From positions 1 through 14,497 of the forward strand of contig CAYZSE010000092.1 of the NCBI GenBank assembly GCA_964481035.1: a DNA stretch of 14,497 nt, written 5' to 3'. Both the position numbers and the translations under genes were made by a program. The DNA is from JAAAPF01 sp964481035 (GTDB lineage Bacteria > Pseudomonadota > Alphaproteobacteria > Geminicoccales > Geminicoccaceae). Shown one piece after another: positions 6,746-13,241 of the stretch. Positions within the stretch are counted from its first letter, which is position 1. Every line of letters starts with the position of its first letter. The notes under the pieces are model-generated. The model was not told where the DNA came from. It saw nothing but the letters and a program-made list of their open reading frames with translations, and did not search any database.

Positions 6746-7933
6746 TCAATCGACGACGAAGAGCTCGCGCGGATAGGTGCACAGGCACGTCGCCGGCCCG
6801 TCCTCGGCGATGACGATGCTCTCGGTGATCTCCAGGCCCCAGTCGTCCATCCACAGGCCCGGCATGAAGTGGAACGTCATGTTGGGCTCGAGGATCGTTC
6901 GGTCTTCGGCGCGAAAGCTGATGGTCCGCTCGCCCCAGTCGGGCGGGTAGCTGAGGCCGATGGGATAGCCGCAGCGGGCGTTCCTGAAGATGCCGGCCTT
7001 GGCGAGCTCGCCGTGCAGCGCGCCCGCGACGTCCGAGGCGCGGTTGCCCGGTCGCGCCGCCTCGAGCCCGGCCTCGAGCCCCGCCAGCAGAGCACGCTCG
7101 GCGTCGCGCATGAAGGCCGGCGGCGTGCCGAGATAGACCGTGCGGCAGAGCGGCGCGTGATAGCGACGGTGGCAGCCGGCGATCTCGAAGAAGGTGCCCG
7201 CACCCACCTCGAAGGGCTTGTCGTCCCAGGTCAGGTGCGGCGCCGAGGCGTCGATGCCGGTCGGCAGGAGGGGCACGATCGCCGGGTAGTCGCCGCCGTG
7301 CTCGCCCGCGCCCTCGATGCCGGCGGCGGTGATCTTGGCGACGAGATCGCATTTCCTGACGCCCGGGCGGATCTCGGCGCGGATGACGTCGTGCATCCGC
7401 TCGACGATGCGCGCGGCGCGCCGCATGAAGACCAGCTCCTCGGCCGACTTGACCGTGCGCTGCCAGTTGACGAGCGCCGTCGCGTCCAGGATCTCGGCAT
7501 TGGGCAGCGCCGCCTCGAGCGCGCGGCAGGCGGCGGCCGAGAAGTAGTAGTTGTCGAGCTCGACGCCGAGCCGCCCGCGGCCGTGCCCCTCGCCCTCCAG
7601 CCAGGTGGCGAGGTGCTGCATCGGGTGGCGCTCGGTCGACTGCACGAAGTCGTCGGGATAGCCGACGATCCGTTCCTCGGCCATGTAGACGGTGCGCTTG
7701 GCGCCGTTGGCGTCCTGGCCGCGTCCCCACCAGACGGGATCGCCGTCGAGGAAGACGACCACCCCCTGGTGGACGTAGAACGACCAGCCGTCGTAGCCCG
7801 TCAGCCAAGCCATGTTGGAGGGGTCGCTGACGAGCAGCGCGTCGAGGCCGCGGGCGGCCATCTCGCGGCGGACCTTGGCGAGGCGGCGAGTGTACTCGTC
7901 GCGGGAGAAGGGCAGGTCGATGTTGTCGGGCAC
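6746..7933 (-). CDS. doeA: Ectoine hydrolase DoeA (EutD)
   Basis: This 395-residue enzyme of the M24 (aminopeptidase P-like) fold hydrolyses the ectoine ring to N-acetyl-2,4-diaminobutyrate, the first step of ectoine breakdown in the cytosol. The sequence is recognisable almost throughout: LPFSRDEYTRRLAKVR near the start, LVSDPSNMAWLTGYDGWSFYVHQ at 34-56, GGDYPAIVPLLPTGIDASAPHLTWDD in the middle, GTFFEIAGCHRRYHAPLCRTVYLG, then GYPIGLSYPPDWGERT and MTFHFMPGLWMDDWGLEITES. These distinguish DoeA from general Xaa-Pro peptidases. The length is as expected for DoeA. The start is GTG at 7933 with GGAGG five bases upstream. It is divergent from eutB across a 148-base spacer, whereas many ectoine clusters carry doeA in the same direction as eutBC. 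Confidence 0.93.
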   Translation of the reverse strand: MPDNIDLPFSRDEYTRRLAKVRREMAARGLDALLVSDPSNMAWLTGYDGWSFYVHQGVVVFLDGDPVWWGRGQDANGAKRTVYMAEERIVGYPDDFVQSTERHPMQHLATWLEGEGHGRGRLGVELDNYYFSAAACRALEAALPNAEILDATALVNWQRTVKSAEELVFMRRAARIVERMHDVIRAEIRPGVRKCDLVAKITAAGIEGAGEHGGDYPAIVPLLPTGIDASAPHLTWDDKPFEVGAGTFFEIAGCHRRYHAPLCRTVYLGTPPAFMRDAERALLAGLEAGLEAARPGNRASDVAGALHGELAKAGIFRNARCGYPIGLSYPPDWGERTISFRAEDRTILEPNMTFHFMPGLWMDDWGLEITESIVIAEDGPATCLCTYPRELFVVD

Positions 7934-8011
7934 GGCGCCTCCGCGCGGGGCCGCACGCCCCTGGCAGCGCGCATCTAGGCGGCACGTCGGATCGCCGGCA
8001 AGCGACTTGTG

Positions 8012-8050
8012 TATATCTTCTGCGGGAGCGCTCGACGCGTCTCGACGCTT
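8012..8050 (+). promoter_or_regulatory. Candidate eutB promoter box and tandem 10-bp repeat
   Basis: The doeA-eutB spacer has one AT-rich spot, with TATATC at 8012-8017 as a possible -10 box towards eutB. It also reads as ATATAC-like on the other strand. Shortly downstream are two direct repeats, CTCGACGCGT (8031-8040) and CTCGACGCTT (8041-8050), nine of ten identical and one helical turn apart. They may be regulator half-sites in the eutB leader. No -35 box is convincing. Confidence 0.3.
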
Positions 8051-8081
8051 GAAGCGACGAGCGAGGAGAACCTAGGCTTCG

Positions 8082-9137
8082 ATGTCGGAGCGAGGCGGCG
8101 CCGGTGCGAGAGAAATGCATTTCCGGGGGGCGAGGGTGGACCGAGACTTGAGCCCGCGCGACGTCTATGCCGCCCGCCGGCGGATCGCCGGCACCGCGGT
8201 CGCCACACCGCTCGTGGCGTCGCCGGCGCAGAGTGCCCGGGCCGGCGCCGAGGTGCTCTTGAAGCTGGAGACGACGCAGCCCACCGGCGCCTTCAAGCTG
8301 CGCGGCGCCGCCAACGCGATCGCGGCGCTGACCGCGGACGAGCGCGCGCGCGGCGTCGTCTGCTGCTCGACCGGCAATCACGGCCGCGCCGTCGCCTACG
8401 CCGCGCGAGCGGCCGGCGTCCGCGCCGTCGTCTGCCTTTCCTCGCTCGTCCCCGGGGGCAAGGTCGAGGCGGTCGCGGCGCTCGGCGCCGAGGTCCGCCG
8501 CGTCGGCCGCTCCCAGGACGAGGCCCAACTGGAGGTCGACCGGCTCAGAGCGGAGCAGGGCATGATCGAGATCCCGCCCTTCGACCACCCGCACGTCATC
8601 GCCGGTCAGGGCACCATCGCGCTCGAGCTGTTCGAGCAGCGGCCGGACCTCGAGACCATCGTCGTGCCGCTCTCGGGCGGCGGGCTGGTCGGCGGCATCG
8701 CGCTCGCCGCCAAGGCGATCCACCCGGGCGTGCGCATCGTTGCCGTCTCGATGGAGCGCGGCGCCGCGATGGCCGCGAGCCTCGCGGCCGGCCGGCCGGT
8801 CGCGGTCGAGGAGGTCGCGTCGCTCGCCGACAGCCTCGGCGGCGGGATCGGGCTCGACAACCGCTGGACGTTCGGGCTTTGCCGGGAGCTCGTCGACGAG
8901 GTGATCCTGCTTTCCGAGGCCGAGATCTACCGCGGGATGCGGGCGCTGTTTCTCGACGACCGGATTGTCTGCGAGGGCGCCTGCGCCGTCGGCGTCGCCG
9001 CCGTGCTCGCCGGCAAGCTGCGGCTCGCCGGCCCCACGGCCATGATCGTCAGCGGCCGCAATGTCGACATGGCGCAGTTCGAGCGCGTCGCCACCGGCCG
9101 GCCCGTCCGGCTCGGCGATCTCGTCGTGGAGGGCTGA
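8082..9137 (+). CDS. eutB: EutB, PLP-dependent hydroxyectoine dehydratase (threonine dehydratase-like)
   Basis: This 351-residue fold-type II PLP enzyme of the threonine dehydratase family acts with EutA and EutC to convert hydroxyectoine to ectoine. Visible motifs are KLETTQPTGAFKLRGA with the Schiff-base lysine at K72, the phosphate/substrate loop STGNHGRAVAYAAR (96-109), and the glycine-rich cofactor loop LSGGGLVGG (197-205). There is no C-terminal ACT regulatory domain, unlike biosynthetic IlvA. The assignment as EutB rather than a general threonine or serine dehydratase rests on the neighbours: doeA, an EutC-type gene sharing a TGATG junction, and doeD. The start is uncertain. ATG at 8082 has AGGAG 13 bases upstream, while GTG at 8136, after a G-rich sequence, would give the more typical family N-terminus. 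Confidence 0.87.
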   Translation: MSERGGAGAREMHFRGARVDRDLSPRDVYAARRRIAGTAVATPLVASPAQSARAGAEVLLKLETTQPTGAFKLRGAANAIAALTADERARGVVCCSTGNHGRAVAYAARAAGVRAVVCLSSLVPGGKVEAVAALGAEVRRVGRSQDEAQLEVDRLRAEQGMIEIPPFDHPHVIAGQGTIALELFEQRPDLETIVVPLSGGGLVGGIALAAKAIHPGVRIVAVSMERGAAMAASLAAGRPVAVEEVASLADSLGGGIGLDNRWTFGLCRELVDEVILLSEAEIYRGMRALFLDDRIVCEGACAVGVAAVLAGKLRLAGPTAMIVSGRNVDMAQFERVATGRPVRLGDLVVEG

Positions 9138-9472
9138 TGGCCGAGGTCCGCATCCTCACCGAAAACGAGCTGCGCGNNNNNNNNNNNNNNNNNNNNNNNN
9201 NNNNNNNNNNNNNNNNNNNNNNNNNNNNNNNNNNNNNNNNNNNNNNNNNNNNNNNNNNNNNNNNNNNNNNNNNNNNTGGCGTGGGCGTGCTCAGCGACCG
9301 CGACCCGCCGGAGCTCGGCCAGGTGCTCGCGGGTTCTGCGCCCGGCCGGAACGACGACCGGCAGGTGATGGTTTGCGACCTGACCGGCACCGGCGCCCAG
9401 GACACCGCCATCGCCGCCCTCGCCCTCGCCCGGGCGACGGCCCGAGGTGCCGGACGCAGCTTTTCCACCTGA
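9137..9472 (+). CDS. eutC: EutC, ornithine cyclodeaminase-like, interrupted by assembly gap
   Basis: Only the two ends are visible. The first 13 residues are MAEVRILTENELR, starting in a TGATG overlap with the eutB stop. After the gap, about 65 residues run from GVGVLSDRDPPELGQVLAG through DDRQVMVCDLTGTGAQDTAIAALALARA to the stop. The last part is the conserved C-terminus of the ornithine cyclodeaminase/mu-crystallin family (DLTGTGAQD.A.A). EutC works with EutA and EutB in converting hydroxyectoine to ectoine, probably as the reductive step. Family members are about 330 residues, so roughly 250 residues, including the Rossmann NAD-binding region, are missing. The 100 N happen to keep the frame, but the true gap should be near 750 bases. 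The gene is probably intact in the organism. Confidence 0.85.
   Translation: MAEVRILTENELRXXXXXXXXXXXXXXXXXXXXXXXXXXXXXXXXXXGVGVLSDRDPPELGQVLAGSAPGRNDDRQVMVCDLTGTGAQDTAIAALALARATARGAGRSFST
9177..9276. other. Assembly gap (100 N) inside eutC
   Basis: This is a run of exactly 100 N, a placeholder. The flanks (GAGCTGCGCG on the left, TGGCGTGGGCG on the right) do not overlap. Since both sides belong to one eutC gene of expected size, most of that gene is missing from the assembly here. Confidence 0.95.
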
Positions 9473-9482
9473 GGAGACGCGG

Positions 9483-10856
9483 ATGCTCACCAACGACCAG
9501 CTGGCCGCCTGGGACCGCGCGTCCTTCGCCCACCCCTCGACCCCCTGGGGCCAGTTCGCCCGTGGCGAGCAGCCGTCGCGGATCATCACCGGCGGCGAGG
9601 GCTGTCACATCGTCGACCGCGACGGCAACCGCTATCTCGACGCCTTTGCCGGGCTCTACTGCGTCAACGCCGGCTACGGCCGGACCGAGATCGCGGACGC
9701 CATCGCCGCCCAGGCCAAGCAGCTCGCCTACTACCACGCCTATGTCGGCCACGGCAGCGAGGCCTCGATCACCCTCGCGCACATGATCGCCGAGCGCGCA
9801 CCCGAGGGCCTGAACCACGTCTATTTCGGCCTCTCGGGCTCGGACGCCAACGAGACCAACATCAAGCTCGTCTGGTACTACAACAACGTCTGCGGCCGGC
9901 CGGAGAAGAAGACCATCATCTCGCGCTGGCGCGGCTATCACGGCTCGGGGCTGATGACCGGCTCGCTGACCGGCCTCAAGCTCTTCCACGAGGCGTTCGA
10001 TCTGCCGCTCGCCCGCGTCGTCCACACTGAGGCCCCCTATTATTTGCGGCGCCCCGATCCGGAGATGGACGAGGCCGCCTTCAGCCGGCACTGCGCCGAG
10101 CGGCTCGAGGCGCTCATCCTCGACCTCGGGCCCGAGACGGTCGCCGCCTTCATCGGCGAGCCCGTGCTCGGCACCGGCGGCATCGTCCCGCCGCCGGCGG
10201 GCTACTGGGCGGCGATCCAGGCGGTGCTCGAGAAGTACGACGTGCTGCTGATCGCCGACGAGGTGGTGACGGGCTTCGGCCGGCTCGGCTCGATGTTCGG
10301 CAGCGCGCACTACGGCATCGAGCCCGATCTCGTCACCATCGCCAAGGGGTTGAGCTCGGCCTATGCGCCGATCTCCGGCTCGGTCATCCACGACCGGGTG
10401 TGGGAGGGGCTCGCCGCCGGCACCGACGAGCTGGGGCCGATGGGCCACGGCTGGACCTACTCGGCGCATCCGCTCTGCGCCGCCGCCGCCATCGCCAACC
10501 TCGAGCTGATCGACGCGCTCGGCCTCGTCGCCAACGCCGGCGCGGTCGGCCGCCATCTCAACGCGCGTCTCGCCGAAGCGCTCGGCGATCACCGCCATGT
10601 CGGCGAGGTGCGGGGCGAGGGGCTGCTGGCCGCGGTCGAGCTGGTCGAGGACCGGGCGGGCCCGCGCTTCTTCGATCCCGCCCGCAAGGTCGGCCCTGCC
10701 GTCGTCGCGGCCATGCTGCGCCGCGGCGTCATCGCCCGCGCCATGCCCGAAGGCGATATCATCGGCCTGGCCCCACCCTTGTGCCTCACCGCAGCCGAGG
10801 CCGACCGGATCGTCGCGGCGACGCGCGATGCGGTGCACGAGATCCTGGGCGCTTGA
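9483..10856 (+). CDS. doeD: Class III PLP aminotransferase, probable diaminobutyrate transaminase DoeD
   Basis: This 457-residue class III (omega) aminotransferase has GSDANETNIK for the PLP phosphate site (119-128), WRGYHGSG (149-156), and LLIADEVVTGFGR with the cofactor-binding Asp at D259. The Schiff-base lysine is K288 in LVTIAKGLSSAYAPISG. GHGWTYSAHPLCAAAA follows in the last third. In ectoine degradation DoeD (called Atf in some clusters) transaminates L-2,4-diaminobutyrate to aspartate semialdehyde. That role is inferred from its position 10 bases after eutC, since the family also contains putrescine, beta-alanine and taurine transaminases. GAGGAG six bases before the ATG at 9483 fixes the start; an upstream in-frame start (9447) lies inside eutC. 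It is convergent with marR, with only 14 bases between the stops. Confidence 0.82.
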   Translation: MLTNDQLAAWDRASFAHPSTPWGQFARGEQPSRIITGGEGCHIVDRDGNRYLDAFAGLYCVNAGYGRTEIADAIAAQAKQLAYYHAYVGHGSEASITLAHMIAERAPEGLNHVYFGLSGSDANETNIKLVWYYNNVCGRPEKKTIISRWRGYHGSGLMTGSLTGLKLFHEAFDLPLARVVHTEAPYYLRRPDPEMDEAAFSRHCAERLEALILDLGPETVAAFIGEPVLGTGGIVPPPAGYWAAIQAVLEKYDVLLIADEVVTGFGRLGSMFGSAHYGIEPDLVTIAKGLSSAYAPISGSVIHDRVWEGLAAGTDELGPMGHGWTYSAHPLCAAAAIANLELIDALGLVANAGAVGRHLNARLAEALGDHRHVGEVRGEGLLAAVELVEDRAGPRFFDPARKVGPAVVAAMLRRGVIARAMPEGDIIGLAPPLCLTAAEADRIVAATRDAVHEILGA

Positions 10857-10870
10857 GCCGAGGAACCCGC

Positions 10871-11371
10871 TCAATCGGTGAGCTGGCCCACCTCCAAGAG
10901 CGGCGCCGCGTCGTAGCTTTCGGGGTCGAGGAGGTCGGCCACCTCCTCGAGCGCGCCCAGGATCATCGCCCGGCGCGTCGCCGGCAGGCTCGCGAAGGCG
11001 GCGGTGAAGCGGACGTGCAAGAGCGGCGGGGCGGCGGAGAGCCTGGCGCGGCCCGGATCCGTCAAGCGCGCGTGCACGACGCGACGGTCCTTGTCGCTCC
11101 GGTAGCGCTCGACCAGGCCGCGCGCCTCGAGCTTGTCGAGGATGGGGGTCACGGTGGCGGCCGAAAGGCTGACTTGCGCCGACAGGTGCGCCGAGGTGAC
11201 CTCGCCGAGATCGGCGATCGCCTGGAGGACGACGAGCTGCGGGATGGTCAGGCCCGTGTCCTTGGCCACCCGCTTGGATTGCACGTCGACGGCGCGGATG
11301 ATCCGGCGCACCTGCACCAGCACACGCTCGGCGTCGCGCGTCGGCGTTCGCTCGTCGTCACAGCCCCTCAT
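10871..11371 (-). CDS. MarR-family transcriptional regulator
   Basis: This 166-residue protein has the MarR winged helix-turn-helix layout. An N-terminal dimerisation helix (RDAERVLVQVRRIIRAVDVQS) is followed by LTIPQLVVLQAIADLGEVTSAHLSAQVSLSAATVTPILDKLEARGLVERYRS at 41-92. The wing is DKDRRVVHARLT (93-104), with the conserved D..DRR, and C-terminal helices follow. MarR proteins usually repress a divergent gene and often their own, and respond to a small ligand. It lies between the ectoine degradation genes (convergent) and the NAGGN genes (divergent, 90 bases away). MarR-type EctR controls ectoine synthesis in methylotrophs, so an osmotic or solute-sensing role is plausible but unproven. The ATG at 11371 is the first suitable start, with a purine-rich AGAGAGAG upstream. 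Confidence 0.88.
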   Translation of the reverse strand: MRGCDDERTPTRDAERVLVQVRRIIRAVDVQSKRVAKDTGLTIPQLVVLQAIADLGEVTSAHLSAQVSLSAATVTPILDKLEARGLVERYRSDKDRRVVHARLTDPGRARLSAAPPLLHVRFTAAFASLPATRRAMILGALEEVADLLDPESYDAAPLLEVGQLTD

Positions 11372-11397
11372 GCCGCTCTCTCTGCCATGAAGACCGT

Positions 11398-11424
11398 TTG
11401 ACCACAAATGTTTTGAGGTGTAAT
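11398..11424 (+). promoter_or_regulatory. Candidate asnO promoter
   Basis: TTGACC (11398-11403) and TGTAAT (11419-11424, five of six to the consensus) form a sigma-70-like pair with a 15-base spacer. Shifting the -35 by one base to TTTGAC gives 16. It stands out as an AT-rich patch in very GC-rich DNA and lies about 37 bases before the asnO ATG. On the other strand TTGATT (11427-11422) could serve marR, but its -10 is weak. Confidence 0.5.
11401..11419. promoter_or_regulatory. 19-bp inverted repeat, candidate MarR operator
   Basis: The sequence ACCACAAATGTTTTGAGGT is a near-perfect palindrome (ACC-n-CAAA, three central bases, TTTG-n-GGT), with seven of eight positions per arm pairing. It sits between the candidate -35 and -10 boxes of asnO, in the spacer shared with marR. 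Size, symmetry and position fit a MarR dimer site, where binding would block transcription of asnO and perhaps marR. Binding by this particular MarR is inference. Confidence 0.55.
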
Positions 11425-11461
11425 CAACCGCCGTTCCGTAGGCGGGGGAGGGGACGAGCGG

Positions 11462-13231
11462 ATGTGCGGCATTTGCGGTGAGGTCGGCTGGCGCGCGGCG
11501 GCGGACGTGGGCGCCGTGGCGACCATGGCCCGCACCCTCGCGCCGCGCGGCCCCGACGCCGAGGGCCTGATCGCCCGCGACGGCTGGGCCTTCGGACATC
11601 GCCGCCTCAAGATCATCGACCTCACGGCCAAGGCCGAGCAGCCGATGACCGATCCGGCGCTCGGCCTCTCGATCGTCTTCAACGGCTGCATCTACAACTA
11701 CCCCGAGCTGCGGCGCGAGCTGGAAGGGCTGGGCTACCGCTTCTTCTCGACCGGCGACACCGAGGTCATGCTCAAGGCGTACCACGCCTGGGGCCGCGAT
11801 TTCCCCGAGCGGCTGCACGGCATGTTCGCCTTCGCCATCGCCGAGCGCGACACCGGCCGCGTCGTCCTCGGCCGCGACCGCTTCGGCATCAAGCCTTTGT
11901 ATCTCGCCGAGACGAGCGCCGGCCTGCGCTTCGCCTCCTCTTTGCCGGCGCTGGTCGCCGCCGGCGGTGTCGACACCGACCTCGATAAGGAGGCGCTCGC
12001 CTTCTACATGACCTGGCACGCGGTGGTGCCGGCGCCCTGGACCCTGCTCAAGGGTGTGCGCAAGCTGCCGCCGGCGACGGTGCGCGTCGTCGAGCCGGAC
12101 GGCCGCCAGCACGACCACGTCTTTTGGCGGCTCTCCTTCGAGCGCTCGCCGGAGGACGTCGAGACGCCCCGCGCGGTCTGGCGCGAGCGGGTGATGGCGG
12201 CGCTCGAGACCGCCGTCGACCGCCGCATGGTCGCCGACGTGCCCGTCGGCGTACTTCTCTCGGGCGGGGTCGATTCGAGCCTGATCGTGGCGCTTCTCGC
12301 CAACAAGGGGCAGGCGGGTCTCAAGACCTTCTCGATCGGCTTCGAGGCGGCCAAGGGCGAGCACGGCGACGAGTTCCGCTATTCCGACCTCGTCGCGCGG
12401 ACCTTCGCCACCGAGCACCACCAGATCTTCGTGCCCTCGGCCGATCTCGTCCACGAGCTGCCGAAGACCATCGCCGCGATGTCGGAGCCCATGGTCTCCT
12501 ACGACAATGTCGGCTTCTTTCTCCTGTCGCGCGAGGTCGCCAAGCACGTGAAGGTCGTGCAGAGCGGGCAGGGGGCCGACGAGGTCTTCGCCGGTTACCA
12601 CTGGTACCCGCCGCTCAGCGCCTCGAACGCCCCGGTCGACGACTACGCGAAGGTCTTCTTCGACCGCGACCACGCGAAGCTCGCCACGCATCTGGGCGAG
12701 CGCTGGCTCGACGGCGACGCGCCGCGAGCCTTCGTCGAGCGCCACTTCGCCATGACGGGTGCGAGCGACCCGCTCGACCGGGCGCTCCGGCTCGACAGCA
12801 CGATCATGCTGGTCGACGACCCGGTGAAGCGCGTCGACAACATGACCATGGCCTGGGGGCTGGAGGCGCGGGTGCCGTTCCTCGACCACGAGCTGGTCGA
12901 GCTCGCCGCGCGCATCCCGGGCCAGCACAAGCTCGCCGACGGCGGCAAGGGGATCTTGAAGGACGTCGCCCGCGAGGTCCTGCCGGCCGAGGTGATCGAC
13001 CGGCCCAAGGGCTATTTCCCCGTCCCGGCGCTCAAGTACCTGGATGGGCCCTATCTCGAGATGGTCCGCGACGCGGTGGGCAGCGCCGCCGCCCGCGAGC
13101 GCGGGCTCTTTCGGCGCACCTATCTCGACGACCTCTTCGCCAACCCGGCCGACCACATCACGCCCTTGCGCGGCTCGGAGCTCTGGCAGGTGGGGCTCTT
13201 GGAGCTGTGGCTGCAGGAGCACGGCATTTGA
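11462..13231 (+). CDS. asnO: N-acetylglutaminylglutamine amidotransferase (asparagine synthase family)
   Basis: This 589-residue protein has an N-terminal class II glutamine amidotransferase domain. Catalytic Cys2 is in MCGICGEVGW, with APRGPD (27-32), VFNGCIYNYPELR (72-84) and GDTEVML (98-104) following. The asparagine-synthase ATP-pyrophosphatase domain carries the P-loop LLSGGVDSSLIVALL (265-279), with SGQGADEVFAGY and GLEARVPFLDHELVELAARIP further on. In the NAGGN pathway it amidates the dipeptide N-acetylglutaminylglutamine to the osmoprotectant NAGGN, using glutamine and ATP. That assignment, rather than ordinary asparagine synthetase AsnB, rests on the adjacent NAGGN synthetase 10 bases downstream, a conserved gene pair. 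GGGGAGGGG upstream is a strong ribosome site. A 19-bp operator-like palindrome precedes it, suggesting control by the divergent MarR. Confidence 0.9.
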   Translation: MCGICGEVGWRAAADVGAVATMARTLAPRGPDAEGLIARDGWAFGHRRLKIIDLTAKAEQPMTDPALGLSIVFNGCIYNYPELRRELEGLGYRFFSTGDTEVMLKAYHAWGRDFPERLHGMFAFAIAERDTGRVVLGRDRFGIKPLYLAETSAGLRFASSLPALVAAGGVDTDLDKEALAFYMTWHAVVPAPWTLLKGVRKLPPATVRVVEPDGRQHDHVFWRLSFERSPEDVETPRAVWRERVMAALETAVDRRMVADVPVGVLLSGGVDSSLIVALLANKGQAGLKTFSIGFEAAKGEHGDEFRYSDLVARTFATEHHQIFVPSADLVHELPKTIAAMSEPMVSYDNVGFFLLSREVAKHVKVVQSGQGADEVFAGYHWYPPLSASNAPVDDYAKVFFDRDHAKLATHLGERWLDGDAPRAFVERHFAMTGASDPLDRALRLDSTIMLVDDPVKRVDNMTMAWGLEARVPFLDHELVELAARIPGQHKLADGGKGILKDVAREVLPAEVIDRPKGYFPVPALKYLDGPYLEMVRDAVGSAAARERGLFRRTYLDDLFANPADHITPLRGSELWQVGLLELWLQEHGI

Positions 13232-13241
13232 GGCGGAGCCC

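Noticed and set aside
6746..7933. Annotation as Xaa-Pro aminopeptidase
   Set aside because: The fold is shared, but the DoeA-specific segments (SNMAWLTGYDGWSFYVHQ, YPPDWGERT) identify ectoine hydrolase.
8082..9137. Annotation as ordinary threonine dehydratase (IlvA/TdcB)
   Set aside because: There is no ACT domain, and the gene is coupled to an EutC-type gene beside doeA, so EutB is the better call.
11462..13231. Annotation as asparagine synthetase AsnB
   Set aside because: The domains are the same, but the downstream NAGGN synthetase partner makes the NAGGN amidotransferase more likely.
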